A stretch of DNA of 64,000 nucleotides from Sphingomonas sp. M1-B02 (GTDB lineage Bacteria; Pseudomonadota; Alphaproteobacteria; Sphingomonadales; Sphingomonadaceae), in the NCBI RefSeq assembly GCF_026167525.1, contig NZ_CP110679.1, positions 682,001 to 746,000 of the forward strand, given 5' to 3'. The notes below the pieces were generated by a model. It did not search any database, was not told the origin of the DNA, and saw nothing but the letters and a program-made list of their open reading frames with translations. The position numbers and the translations under genes are program-made. Positions 30,221 to 39,196 of the stretch are shown in pieces (position 1 is the first letter of the stretch; each line of letters opens with the position of its first letter).

Positions 30221-31162
30221 ATGCGTTGCATGAACGAGCTCACTCCGCTGCCCCGCCCGGAACGCGTCCGCAAGCCGGACTGGATCCGGGTGAAGGCCCC
30301 GACCTCGGCGGGGTTCGCCGCCACCCGCGCGCTGATGCGCTCGAAAAATTTGACGACGGTGTGCGAAGAGGCCGCCTGTCCGAATATCGGCGAGTGCTGG
30401 AGCAAGAAGCACGCGACGGTGATGATCCTGGGCGACACCTGCACCCGCGCCTGCGCCTTCTGCAACGTGAAGACCGGCATGCCGCGCGCAGTCGACCCGA
30501 TGGAGCCCGAGCATGTCGCCGAGGCCGCGGCGCAGATGGGGCTGGCGCATATCGTCGTGACTTCGGTCGATCGCGACGACCTGCCAGATGGCGGCGCGAA
30601 GCAGTTCGTGAAGGTGATCGAGGCGATACGCCGCTCGAATCCGACGACGACGATCGAGATCCTGACTCCCGATTTCCGCAACAAGCATGAAGCCGCGGTC
30701 GAGATGATCGTCGCGGCGCGGCCCGACGTCTATAACCACAATCTCGAGACGGTGCCGCGGCTCTATCCGACGATCCGTCCCGGCGCGCGCTACTACGCGT
30801 CGCTGCGGCTGCTCGAGTCGGTGAAGAAGCTAGATCCGTCGATCTTCACCAAATCGGGCATCATGCTGGGCTTGGGCGAAGAGCGGCTCGAAGTGCATCA
30901 GGTGATGGACGACATGCGCTCCGCCGACGTCGATTTCCTGACGATGGGGCAATATCTCCAACCGACCCCGCGCCACGCCAAGGTGCAGGATTTCGTGCCC
31001 CCCGCCGCGTTCAACGCCTATGGCGCGATCGCCCGGGCGAAGGGCTTCCTTTTGGTCGCCTCCTCCCCGCTGACCCGTTCCAGTTACCATGCCGGCGACG
31101 ACTTCGCGAAGATGCGCGACGCCCGCGCGCTGAAGCTGGCCAAGGTTGCCGCGACGGTCTGA
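30221..31162 (+). CDS. lipA: Lipoyl synthase
   Basis: A 313-residue radical-SAM enzyme inserting two sulfurs into octanoyl-protein. The auxiliary cluster is bound by Cys48, Cys53 and Cys59 ([12 protein letters not shown]) and the SAM cluster by Cys74, Cys78 and Cys81 (CTRACAFC). The conserved terminal RSSYHA that gives the auxiliary cluster its serine ligand is present. A second ATG three codons in is equally possible. The ratA ATG overlaps its stop by one base. Confidence 0.96.
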   Translation: MRCMNELTPLPRPERVRKPDWIRVKAPTSAGFAATRALMRSKNLTTVCEEAACPNIGECWSKKHATVMILGDTCTRACAFCNVKTGMPRAVDPMEPEHVAEAAAQMGLAHIVVTSVDRDDLPDGGAKQFVKVIEAIRRSNPTTTIEILTPDFRNKHEAAVEMIVAARPDVYNHNLETVPRLYPTIRPGARYYASLRLLESVKKLDPSIFTKSGIMLGLGEERLEVHQVMDDMRSADVDFLTMGQYLQPTPRHAKVQDFVPPAAFNAYGAIARAKGFLLVASSPLTRSSYHAGDDFAKMRDARALKLAKVAATV

Positions 31163-31641
31163 TGCCCAAGCATAGCGAGACGCGTTCGCTTCCCTATACG
31201 CCCGAGCAGATGTTCGATCTGGTCGCCGACGTGGCGCGCTATCCGGAGTTCCTGCCCTGGGTCAGCGCGATCCGGGTGCGATCGAACGGCGATACGGCGA
31301 TGGTCGCGGACATGATCGTCGGGTTCAAGGGGCTGCGCGAGACCTTCACCTCCAAGATCGAGAAGGAGCGCCCGGGGCACCTCCGCGTCGATTATCTGGA
31401 TGGACCGCTCAAGCATCTGACCAACGACTGGAAGTTCCGCTCGGACGGAAAAGGCGGCTGCCTGGTCGACTTCTGCGTCGATTTCGCGTTCAAGAACCGC
31501 GTGTTCGAGATGCTTGCGGGGCAGGTCTTCGATCGCGCGCTTCGCAAGATGATCAACGCCTTCGAAGAGCGCGCGGCGCGGCTCTATGGCGACTCGGGCG
31601 CGCCGGGCATCAGCAGTTCGAGCGCGCAGAGCGCCGCCTGA
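31162..31641 (+). CDS. RatA/Coq10-type START-domain protein
   Basis: A 159-residue lipid-binding START-fold protein. The motif YTPEQMFDLVADVARYPEFLPW and the late FKNRVFEMLAGQVFD are typical of the RatA/COQ10 family. In alphaproteobacteria it sits beside lipA and is thought to bind ubiquinone; E. coli RatA was described as a toxin blocking 70S assembly. I favour the ubiquinone role by analogy. The 3' end overlaps the convergent cinA-type gene by 58 bp, unusually long. Confidence 0.85.
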   Translation: MPKHSETRSLPYTPEQMFDLVADVARYPEFLPWVSAIRVRSNGDTAMVADMIVGFKGLRETFTSKIEKERPGHLRVDYLDGPLKHLTNDWKFRSDGKGGCLVDFCVDFAFKNRVFEMLAGQVFDRALRKMINAFEERAARLYGDSGAPGISSSSAQSAA

Positions 31642-32102
31642 AGGCGAACCCCGCCGCGACCGTCATTCTCGAACAGCCGCGTATCCGCGACGATATGCTT
31701 GGGGTCCGCCCCGCGCTCGGCCTGGGCGAACACGACCGTGCCGACAGGCTTCTTCTCGGTGCCGCCATCGGGGCCGGCAATGCCGGTGATGGCGACCGCC
31801 ACATCGGCGTTGCTGCGGGCGAGCGCGCCCTGCGCCATGCTCCAGGCAACCGCAATCGATACCGAACCGAACGTCTCCAGCACATCGGTGCTGACCTTGA
31901 GTATCTCGGTCTTCGCCTCGTTCGAATAAGTGACGAAGCCGACTTCGAACACGTCGGAAGAGCCCGGAAGCTCGGTAAGTGCCGCGCTCACGAGACCGCC
32001 GGTGCAGCTTTCGGCGACCGCGACGCGACGACCCACGGCGCGGTTCGCCTCGATCACCTTGCGTGCGGATTCGAGCAGACGGGCCGGGAGAATCGTGTCC
32101 AT
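31584..32102 (-). CDS. pncC: CinA C-terminal-type nicotinamide-nucleotide amidohydrolase
   Basis: A 172-residue protein equal to the C-terminal domain of CinA. It has RRVAVAESCTGGLVSAAL with the catalytic serine region, and AITGIAGPDGGTEKKPVGTV. It deamidates NMN to nicotinate mononucleotide for NAD recycling. The last 19 codons lie antisense to the end of ratA. It follows ispDF's neighbourhood on the same strand but is separated from it by 37 bp (it is the upstream gene). Confidence 0.9.
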   Translation of the reverse strand: MDTILPARLLESARKVIEANRAVGRRVAVAESCTGGLVSAALTELPGSSDVFEVGFVTYSNEAKTEILKVSTDVLETFGSVSIAVAWSMAQGALARSNADVAVAITGIAGPDGGTEKKPVGTVVFAQAERGADPKHIVADTRLFENDGRGGVRLQAALCALELLMPGAPESP

Positions 32103-32139
32103 GCTCAGGCCTCTGCCACTGCGCCGCTACGGAAGCGAG

Positions 32140-33285
32140 TCATGGGTTGCTGTCGGGCACGCGCACCGTCGCGATGGCCTGTGCGGCCATGCCTTCGCCG
32201 CGCCCGGTGAAGCCCAGCCGTTCGGTGGTGGTGGCCTTCACGCTGACACGTGAGGCGGGCAGCGCCAGGATGTCGGCGATGCTCGCGCGGATCGCCTCAC
32301 GATGCGGACCGATCTTGGGCGCTTCGCAGATCAGGGTCAGATCCAGGAAATCGATCACTCCGCCCTGCGCCCGGATCAGCGCGGCGGCATGCTCCAGGAA
32401 GCGCGCCGAGGCGGCGCCGCGCCATTTCGGATCGCTGGGCGGGAAGTGCATGCCGATGTCGCCGGCGCCGATCGTGCCGAGAAGGGCGTCGGTGATGGCA
32501 TGGAGCGCAACATCGGCGTCGCTATGGCCCGAAAGGCCCTTGTCGTGCGGTACAAGAACCCCGCCGAGCCACAGCTGTTCGCCGGCTTCGAGGCGGTGGA
32601 CGTCGTAGCCCTGCGCGGTGCGGACGCGCAACGTGGCGGCATGGCGCGCCTCGGCGGCGGCGAAGTCGGCGGGGTGGGTGATCTTTTCGAGCATGGGGTC
32701 TCCGGGGACGAGCGCTACGCGGCGGCCCAGTTCGCGAACCATCTGAGCGTCGTCGGTCGCCTCCTTGTCCTGCGGCCAGGCGCGGTGCGCTTCTACTATG
32801 GCGTCGAAACGAAAGACCTGGGGGGTCTGGACCCGCACAAGACCTTCGCGCGGCACGGTTTCGCCGAGGCCGCCTTCGTCGCGTGCCAGGGTATCGGCGA
32901 CGGGAAGCGCGGGGAGGGCGCCGTCATAGCTTTCGAGGGCAGCGAGCAGCGAGCCTATGACAGGCGCAGAGAGGAAGGGGCGGGCGGCGTCGTGGATCAG
33001 CACGCGGTCGACTCCCTCCAAGGCGTCAAGACCCTTGCCGACCGACTCGCGGCGGGTCGGGCCACCGATCACGAACGACACGGGCCCAAGGGCAACTTCC
33101 AGCGCCTCTTGCTGGCCTTCGCCGATCACCACCAGGACTTCGTCTATCGCCGGATGCGCAGACAGTGTGGCATGGCTGTGGGCGAGCATCGGCTTCCCGG
33201 CGACCATCGCGAACTGCTTGGGCAAAAGGGTGCCGGCCCGGACGCCCTGTCCGGCGGCAACGATCAGCGCTGCGGTCTTGCCCAT
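32140..33285 (-). CDS. ispDF: Bifunctional IspD-IspF of the MEP isoprenoid pathway
   Basis: A 381-residue fusion. Residues 1 to about 220 are IspD (AALIVAAGQGVRAG, then PKQF), which makes CDP-methylerythritol. From about 222 comes IspF (GYDVHRL metal ligands, SGHSDADV, and ATTTERLGFTGRGEG), which makes the cyclic diphosphate. The fusion is typical of alphaproteobacteria. The ATG at 33285 (MGKTAALIVAAG) is chosen; the upstream extension is not conserved-looking. It is divergent from dusB. Confidence 0.96.
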   Translation of the reverse strand: MGKTAALIVAAGQGVRAGTLLPKQFAMVAGKPMLAHSHATLSAHPAIDEVLVVIGEGQQEALEVALGPVSFVIGGPTRRESVGKGLDALEGVDRVLIHDAARPFLSAPVIGSLLAALESYDGALPALPVADTLARDEGGLGETVPREGLVRVQTPQVFRFDAIVEAHRAWPQDKEATDDAQMVRELGRRVALVPGDPMLEKITHPADFAAAEARHAATLRVRTAQGYDVHRLEAGEQLWLGGVLVPHDKGLSGHSDADVALHAITDALLGTIGAGDIGMHFPPSDPKWRGAASARFLEHAAALIRAQGGVIDFLDLTLICEAPKIGPHREAIRASIADILALPASRVSVKATTTERLGFTGRGEGMAAQAIATVRVPDSNP

Positions 33286-33367
33286 GCCGCGCGCCCTAGC
33301 CGGAGACGCTCGGCTTGCCAATCGCGGCGTGGACGGCTAGGCGCATTGCCTAATTTTCAGGCAGATC

Positions 33368-34366
33368 ATGCGCGAACTCTCCCCCATCCAGATCGGTCCG
33401 GTGACGATCGACGCGCCGGTGTTGCTCGCGCCGATGACCGGCGTCACCGACCTGCCGTTCCGCCGCGTCGTGCGCCGCCACGGTTCGGGGCTCAACGTCA
33501 CCGAGATGGTGGCGAGCCAGGCGGCGATCCGCGAGACCCGCCAGTCGATCCAGAAATTCGCCTGGGATCCGATCGAGGATCCCGTGTCGATGCAGCTGGT
33601 CGGCTGCACGCCCTATGAGATGGGCGAAGCGGCGCGGCTGAGCCAGGATCGCGGGGCGGCGATCGTCGACATCAATATGGGCTGCCCGGTGCGCAAGGTG
33701 ACCAGCGGCGACGCGGGATCAGCGCTGATGCGCGATCTCAAGCTGGCGGGTTCGCTGATCGAGGCGTGCGTCAAGGCCGTGTCGGTGCCGGTGACCGTCA
33801 AGATGCGGATGGGCTGGGACCATGACAGCCTGAATGCGCCCGAACTGGCGCGCATCGCGCAGGACCTCGGCGCGAAGATGGTCACCGTCCACGGCCGCAC
33901 CCGCAACCAGATGTACAAGGGCAGCGCCGACTGGAGCTTCATCCGCCGGGTGAAGGATGCGGTGTCGATCCCGGTGATCGCCAATGGCGACGTCTGCACG
34001 ATCGAGGAAGCGCGCGAGGCGCTGCGCCAATCCGGCGCCGACGGGGTGATGATCGGCCGTGGCGCCTATGGCCGCCCCTGGGTGCTGCGCCAGATGATGG
34101 ACGCGCTGACCGGAAAGGGCGAGCGCGCAGATCCGTCGCTCGATGAACAATATCGAATCATTACCGACCATTATGCGGACAGCCTTGCGCTTTATGGCAA
34201 GGAAGTCGGCGTCAACATGATGCGCAAGCATATCGGCTGGTACACCAAGGGCATCCATGGCTCGGCCGAGTTCCGCAACAAGGTGAACCAGCAGGCCGAT
34301 CCGCAGGTGGTGCTGGACATGCTCGCCGAATTCTACGCGCCGTGGCTTTCCCGCGCGGCGGCCTGA
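33368..34366 (+). CDS. dusB: tRNA-dihydrouridine synthase DusB
   Basis: A 332-residue flavin-dependent enzyme reducing uridines in t[16 protein letters not shown] opens the TIM barrel; NMGCPVRKV holds the catalytic Cys106; the FMN-phosphate region is [13 protein letters not shown]. The C-terminal helical domain is complete. dusB directly upstream of ntrB-ntrC is the standard alphaproteobacterial arrangement. A strong hairpin follows its stop inside the start of ntrB. Confidence 0.94.
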   Translation: MRELSPIQIGPVTIDAPVLLAPMTGVTDLPFRRVVRRHGSGLNVTEMVASQAAIRETRQSIQKFAWDPIEDPVSMQLVGCTPYEMGEAARLSQDRGAAIVDINMGCPVRKVTSGDAGSALMRDLKLAGSLIEACVKAVSVPVTVKMRMGWDHDSLNAPELARIAQDLGAKMVTVHGRTRNQMYKGSADWSFIRRVKDAVSIPVIANGDVCTIEEAREALRQSGADGVMIGRGAYGRPWVLRQMMDALTGKGERADPSLDEQYRIITDHYADSLALYGKEVGVNMMRKHIGWYTKGIHGSAEFRNKVNQQADPQVVLDMLAEFYAPWLSRAAA

Positions 34367-35439
34367 GGCGCAGCCGGCCCTTGCCGGCTGCTGCCCCGAA
34401 TTTTGCCGAGCTGTTCGCCGGGCTGCCGGTCGCGGTGTTCGTGATCGATCCCGACGGGCGCATCGCGCATGCCAACGCTGCCTGCGAGCTGCTGCTCAAC
34501 CACAGCGAATCGAGCATGATCGGCCAGCCCTATGAGTCGGTGCTGCACCCGCCCGAGGATTATGCCGATCGCCGCGACGGCCATGGCTTCGCCGCCTTCG
34601 ATATCGAGATCGAAGCGGTGCGGGGGCCGCGCTTTCGCGTCGATTTCGTCGAGACGTTGGTGGCCGATCATCCCGGCTGGCGGATCGTGACGCTCCACCA
34701 CGCGCCGCAATCGCGCCGTGTGGCACAGGGCGCGGACCGGACTGCGGGCGCGCGGGCCGCGGTGGGCGCGGCGGCGATGCTGGCGCATGAGATCAAGAAC
34801 CCGCTCTCCGGCATCCGCGGCGCGGCGCAATTGCTGGGCGCGAGCGGCGAGGATGGCGAGCTCACCGAGCTGATAACCACCGAAGTCGATCGCATCGTCG
34901 CTTTGATCGATCGGATGCAGGATTTTACCGACACCCGCCCGCTCAAGCTGGCGCCTACCAATGTCTATCCGTTGCTGGGTCACGCACGCCGGGTCGCGCT
35001 GGCCGGATTCGCGCGGGGAATGGTGATCGAGGAGCGCTTCGATCCCTCGCTGCCGCCGGTGCTGATCGATCCCGACGCTTTCCTGCAAGTATTGCTCAAC
35101 CTGCTCAAGAATGCAGCCGAGGCGCTGACCGGCCTGGCTCAGCCGCGGATCACCCTCGCCACCGCCTATCGCCACGGAATGTCGGTGAGCACTGGGGCAG
35201 GCAGGCCGCGCCAGCCGCTACCGATCGAGATTTTGGTTATCGACAATGGACGGGGCGCGCCGGCCGACATCGCCGACCATCTGTTCGAACCGTTCGTGTC
35301 GGGCAAGCCCGAAGGGCAGGGGCTGGGACTCCCGCTCGTCGAAAAGCTGGTCCGCGACATGGGCGGGATCGTGCAATATGCCCGAGAGCGCGAGCCCGAA
35401 GTGACGGTGTTTCGCATCCTGCTGCCGAGGGCTGCATGA
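34342..35439 (+). CDS. ntrB: Nitrogen-regulation sensor kinase NtrB
   Basis: A 365-residue cytoplasmic histidine kinase. A PAS domain covers about residues 20-125, the dimerisation/phosphoacceptor helix is [16 protein letters not shown] with His149, and the ATPase has [17 protein letters not shown] and GQGLGLPLV. It phosphorylates NtrC when nitrogen is short, under PII control. The start is GTG at 34342, overlapping dusB by 25 bp; no better start occurs before the PAS domain. It overlaps ntrC by 4 bp. Confidence 0.92.
   Translation: MAFPRGGLRRSRPLPAAAPNFAELFAGLPVAVFVIDPDGRIAHANAACELLLNHSESSMIGQPYESVLHPPEDYADRRDGHGFAAFDIEIEAVRGPRFRVDFVETLVADHPGWRIVTLHHAPQSRRVAQGADRTAGARAAVGAAAMLAHEIKNPLSGIRGAAQLLGASGEDGELTELITTEVDRIVALIDRMQDFTDTRPLKLAPTNVYPLLGHARRVALAGFARGMVIEERFDPSLPPVLIDPDAFLQVLLNLLKNAAEALTGLAQPRITLATAYRHGMSVSTGAGRPRQPLPIEILVIDNGRGAPADIADHLFEPFVSGKPEGQGLGLPLVEKLVRDMGGIVQYAREREPEVTVFRILLPRAA
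34371..34392 (+). terminator. Strong hairpin just after the dusB stop, inside ntrB
   Basis: GCAGCCGGC and GCCGGCTGC form a perfect 9 bp stem with a CCTT loop, five bases after the dusB TGA. No T-run follows. It could attenuate read-through into ntrB, or be neutral coding sequence. Confidence 0.3.
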
Positions 35440-36878
35440 AGGGCTCGGTTCTGATCGTCGACGACGATCGCGCGATTCGCACGGTGGTGGCCGCCGCATT
35501 GCGCCGCGAAGGCCATACCGTCGTTACGGCGGCCAGCGTTGGGGAGTTGCACCGGGCGCTCGCGGCGGATCTTCCGGACGTGCTGGTGACGGACGTGGTG
35601 CTGCCCGACGGCAATGGGCTCGACGTCGTGGCGAAGCTGACCACCGAGCATCCCAACCTGCCGGTGATCGTCTTCTCGGCCCAGAACACGCTGGCAACCG
35701 CGGTTCGCGCGACCGAAGTCGGCGCGTTCGACTATCTTCCCAAGCCGTTCGATCTCGACGTGCTGGCGCAGGCGGTGCGCGGCGCGATGGCGAAGGGCAG
35801 GCGGCAGCCGGCCGACTTGCCCGATTCCGAGGTCGGCGGCGGCCCGTCGCTGATCGGGCGTTCGCCCGCGATGCAGGAGGTCTATCGGGTCATCGCCCGG
35901 GTCGTTTCCAATGACCTTACCGTGCTGATCTCGGGCGAGTCGGGCACCGGCAAGGAACTTGTCGCGCAGGCGATTCACGATCTCGGGCCGCGCCGCCGTG
36001 CGCCATTCGTGGCGCTCAACATGGCGGCGATCCCGCGCGAGCTGATCGAGGCCGAGCTGTTCGGCCATGAGCGCGGCGCCTTCACCGGCGCGGCGAGCCG
36101 AGTCGCGGGCAAGTTCGAGCAGGCGGCGGGGGGCACCCTGTTCCTCGACGAGATCGGCGACATGCCGATGGATGCCCAGACGCGGCTGCTGCGCGTGCTC
36201 CAGTCGGGCGAATTCACCACCGTCGGCGGCGCACGCACGATCCGCGCCGACGTCCGCATCGTCGCCGCGACCAACAAGGATCTGACCCAGCTCGTGCAGA
36301 TCGGCCAGTTTCGCGAGGATCTGTTTTACCGGCTCAACGTGGTACCGGTGGCGCTGCCGTCGCTGCGCGAGCGGCGGCAGGACGTGCCGTTGCTGGCGCG
36401 CCATTTCCTGGATCGCGCGGCCGAGGACGGGCTGCCCAGGAAGCAGCTCGACCGCGACGCGGTGGCGGTGCTCGAAAATTACGACTGGCCGGGCAATGTC
36501 CGCGAGCTCGAAAATCTGATGCGCCGCATCGCCGCGCTGAGCCGCGACGAGTGGGTCGATGCCGAATCGATCCGTCGATCGCTCGGCGAGGCGGGCAGCG
36601 CGCAGCCGACGGCGGGCGATGCCGGGATCGAAGCCGCGGTGCGCGCGCGGCTCGAGCGGATCGCGATCGAGGAGCCCCGCGCGCTCGATGACGGGACGCT
36701 CTACGACCGGATCATCGGCGAAGTGGAGCGTCCGCTGATCGAAGCGATGCTGGCGCGGCACCAGCAAAATCAGCTGCGAGCCGCACGCGCGCTTGGAATC
36801 AACCGCAATACCTTGCGCAAGCGGCTCGACACGCTCGGCATCGAAATGGCCGGAAATCGTTCGGATGGTGCCGATTAG
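35436..36878 (+). CDS. ntrC: Nitrogen-regulation response regulator NtrC
   Basis: A 480-residue sigma54 activator. Receiver domain with Asp53 (VTDVVLPDG), AAA+ domain with Walker A GESGTGKE (167-174), the sigma54-contact loop GAFTGA (214-219) and Walker B GTLFLDEIGD, then a Fis-type DNA-binding helix-turn-helix at the end (RAARALGINRNTLRKRL). All key elements are intact, in contrast to NtrX two genes on. It activates nitrogen-assimilation promoters such as glnA. Confidence 0.95.
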   Translation: MKGSVLIVDDDRAIRTVVAAALRREGHTVVTAASVGELHRALAADLPDVLVTDVVLPDGNGLDVVAKLTTEHPNLPVIVFSAQNTLATAVRATEVGAFDYLPKPFDLDVLAQAVRGAMAKGRRQPADLPDSEVGGGPSLIGRSPAMQEVYRVIARVVSNDLTVLISGESGTGKELVAQAIHDLGPRRRAPFVALNMAAIPRELIEAELFGHERGAFTGAASRVAGKFEQAAGGTLFLDEIGDMPMDAQTRLLRVLQSGEFTTVGGARTIRADVRIVAATNKDLTQLVQIGQFREDLFYRLNVVPVALPSLRERRQDVPLLARHFLDRAAEDGLPRKQLDRDAVAVLENYDWPGNVRELENLMRRIAALSRDEWVDAESIRRSLGEAGSAQPTAGDAGIEAAVRARLERIAIEEPRALDDGTLYDRIIGEVERPLIEAMLARHQQNQLRAARALGINRNTLRKRLDTLGIEMAGNRSDGAD

Positions 36879-36937
36879 CGACAACTGACCGATTTTGTGT
36901 GTTCTCTGGGCAACGGTTGCGTTGTATTCCAGCAACG

Positions 36938-39196
36938 ATGCACGCCCCTGCCGAGCCCGTGACCGATCCTGCGCCGCCAAAGCGGCGGTTTGGCGTCACG
37001 CCTGCGGTGGAGGTCGGAATCCTCTCGCTCGCAATCATCGTGGCGCTGATCAGTTATTTCGTGATCAGCGGCGAGAAATCGCCCGAGCGGCTGCTGACGC
37101 CGCCGATCGTCGCCTTGCTGCTGATCGGCAATCTGCTGCCGGGGGTCGCGCTGCTGGTGCTGATCGGGCGGCGCATCGCCCGGCGGCGGGCGGCGCGCTC
37201 GGCGGCGGGCGGGGAAGGGCGGCTGCACGTTCGTCTCGTCGCGATCTTCTCGGTGCTGGCCAGCGTGCCGACCCTGTTCGTGGCAGTCACCGCCTCGCTG
37301 CTCTTCCAATATGGCGTCGAATTCTGGTTCTCGGATCGCGCCCGCGGGATGATCGAGAATTCGCAGGCTCTTGCGCAGGAATCCTACAAGCAGCTTCTAT
37401 CCTATGTCGACAGCAACACGGTGGCGATGGCGGTCGACGTGTCGAACGAGCTGCGCGAGGCACCGCCGGAGAGCATGCGCTTTCGCCAGCTTTTCGCTAC
37501 GCAGGTCTATATCCGCAGCCTTTCGGAGGCGATCATCTTCGCGGTCGGACGCGATGGCCAGATCCAGACGATCGCTCTGGTGAACCCCTATGAACGTGAT
37601 CTCGAAAAGGAGATCGACCGCAACGCGCTGGCCAAGCTCGACCAGGGTCTGTCGAGCGTCGTCGACGCACAGGGGGACCGGACGCGTTCGCTGACCCGGG
37701 TGCCCGATACCGACAATCTGTATCTCTACGCCGGACGGGCTTCGGACCTGGGCCAGATGTCTGCGCAGACCGATCGCGCCGCGCAGGTGCTGGCCGATTA
37801 TCGCGCATTGCTGAGCCGATCGCGCTCGCTGCAGCTCCAGTTCAACATCGCCTTGCTGGTGCTTTCGCTGTTCATCGTCGGGGTTGCCGTGTGGGTGGCG
37901 CTGCAGGTGGCGGACCGGCTCGTTCGGCCGGTCAACGATCTCGTCGGCGCTGCACGGCAGGTGGCGGCCGGCGATCTGACTGCGCGGGTTCCGGATCGCA
38001 AGGCGCGGGACGAGCTCGGCGTGCTGACAAGCGCGTTCAACCGCATGACCGGACGGCTGCAGGAGCAGACCAATGCCCTGGTCAGTGCCAACGCCCAGAT
38101 CGAGAGCCGGCGCGCTCTGATCGAGGCGGTGATGTCGGGCGTTTCGGCGGGTGTCATCTCGATCGGCGCCGATCGGACGGTGCGGCTCATGAACGCATCG
38201 GCGATGGCGCTGCTTCGCCACGGCGCCCGCGATCCTGTGGGTCGCCCGCTCAAGGAGATAGCGCCCGAGCTCGACGCCCTGCTCGACGGCGATGATCGCG
38301 AGGCCATCGTCCAGGTGGCGACGGGCGGAGATTCGCGCACGCTGGCAGTCAAGATCACCAGCGACGAGGGCGGCAAGGTGCTGACCTTCGACGACATCAC
38401 CCAGCAATTGCTCGATCAGCGCCGCGCCGCCTGGTCCGACGTTGCTCGCCGCATCGCGCACGAGATCAAGAACCCGCTCACCCCGATCCAGCTCGCCGCA
38501 GAACGGCTCCAGCGGCGCTACGGCAAGCAGATCGAGACTGGCGACGGCGTCTTTGCCCGCCTCACCGAGACGATCATCCGCCAGGTCGGCGACCTGCGCC
38601 GCATCGTCGACGAATTCTCGTCCTTCGCGCGGATGCCGAAACCGCTGTTCCGCGAGGAATCGCTGCTCGATATCGCTCGCCAGGCGATGTTTCTCCACGA
38701 AGTTGCGCACCCGTCGATCCGCTTCGAGCTGAACGCGCCCGAAGATCCCCCGCTGCTCGTCTCCGATCGCCGCCAGATGGGGCAGGCGCTTACCAATGTG
38801 ATCAAGAACGCCGTCGAGGCGATCGAGGCGCGGGAGGACGGGGAGGGACTCCCCCAAGGCGAGATCCTGCTTGCGATCGAGACGAAAGGCCCCAAGCGCA
38901 TCATCCTGACGGTGGGCGACAACGGGGTGGGGCTGCCGATCGAGCGCGACCGGATCGTCGAGCCCTATATGACCACGCGCAGCGGCGGCACCGGGCTGGG
39001 CCTCGCGATCGTCAAGAAGATCGTCGAGGAGCATTTCGGGACGATCGCCTTCTCCGATCGCGACGGCGGGGGCACGCTCGTCACGATCAGCTTCGATGCC
39101 GAGCAACTGGCGAAAATGGCCTCCGATCCCGACGCTGGCGATTCCGCCGAGCCGCGCCCCGCAGCACTCACACGTAGTGGAAACAGCAAGTCATGA
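36938..39196 (+). CDS. ntrY: Membrane sensor histidine kinase NtrY
   Basis: A 752-residue kinase. Three N-terminal membrane segments (about residues 24-40, 54-74, 92-112), a large periplasmic region, a fourth segment at about 305-325, then HAMP (RPVNDLVGAARQVAAGDL), PAS, and the kinase core with [20 protein letters not shown] and the ATP-binding NVIKNAVEAI, GDNGVGLP and GTGLGLAIV. NtrY pairs with NtrX to sense nitrogen/redox state in alphaproteobacteria. ATG at 36938 chosen; upstream codons lie in the ntrC-ntrY gap. The ntrX start overlaps its stop. Confidence 0.94.
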   Translation: MHAPAEPVTDPAPPKRRFGVTPAVEVGILSLAIIVALISYFVISGEKSPERLLTPPIVALLLIGNLLPGVALLVLIGRRIARRRAARSAAGGEGRLHVRLVAIFSVLASVPTLFVAVTASLLFQYGVEFWFSDRARGMIENSQALAQESYKQLLSYVDSNTVAMAVDVSNELREAPPESMRFRQLFATQVYIRSLSEAIIFAVGRDGQIQTIALVNPYERDLEKEIDRNALAKLDQGLSSVVDAQGDRTRSLTRVPDTDNLYLYAGRASDLGQMSAQTDRAAQVLADYRALLSRSRSLQLQFNIALLVLSLFIVGVAVWVALQVADRLVRPVNDLVGAARQVAAGDLTARVPDRKARDELGVLTSAFNRMTGRLQEQTNALVSANAQIESRRALIEAVMSGVSAGVISIGADRTVRLMNASAMALLRHGARDPVGRPLKEIAPELDALLDGDDREAIVQVATGGDSRTLAVKITSDEGGKVLTFDDITQQLLDQRRAAWSDVARRIAHEIKNPLTPIQLAAERLQRRYGKQIETGDGVFARLTETIIRQVGDLRRIVDEFSSFARMPKPLFREESLLDIARQAMFLHEVAHPSIRFELNAPEDPPLLVSDRRQMGQALTNVIKNAVEAIEAREDGEGLPQGEILLAIETKGPKRIILTVGDNGVGLPIERDRIVEPYMTTRSGGTGLGLAIVKKIVEEHFGTIAFSDRDGGGTLVTISFDAEQLAKMASDPDAGDSAEPRPAALTRSGNSKS

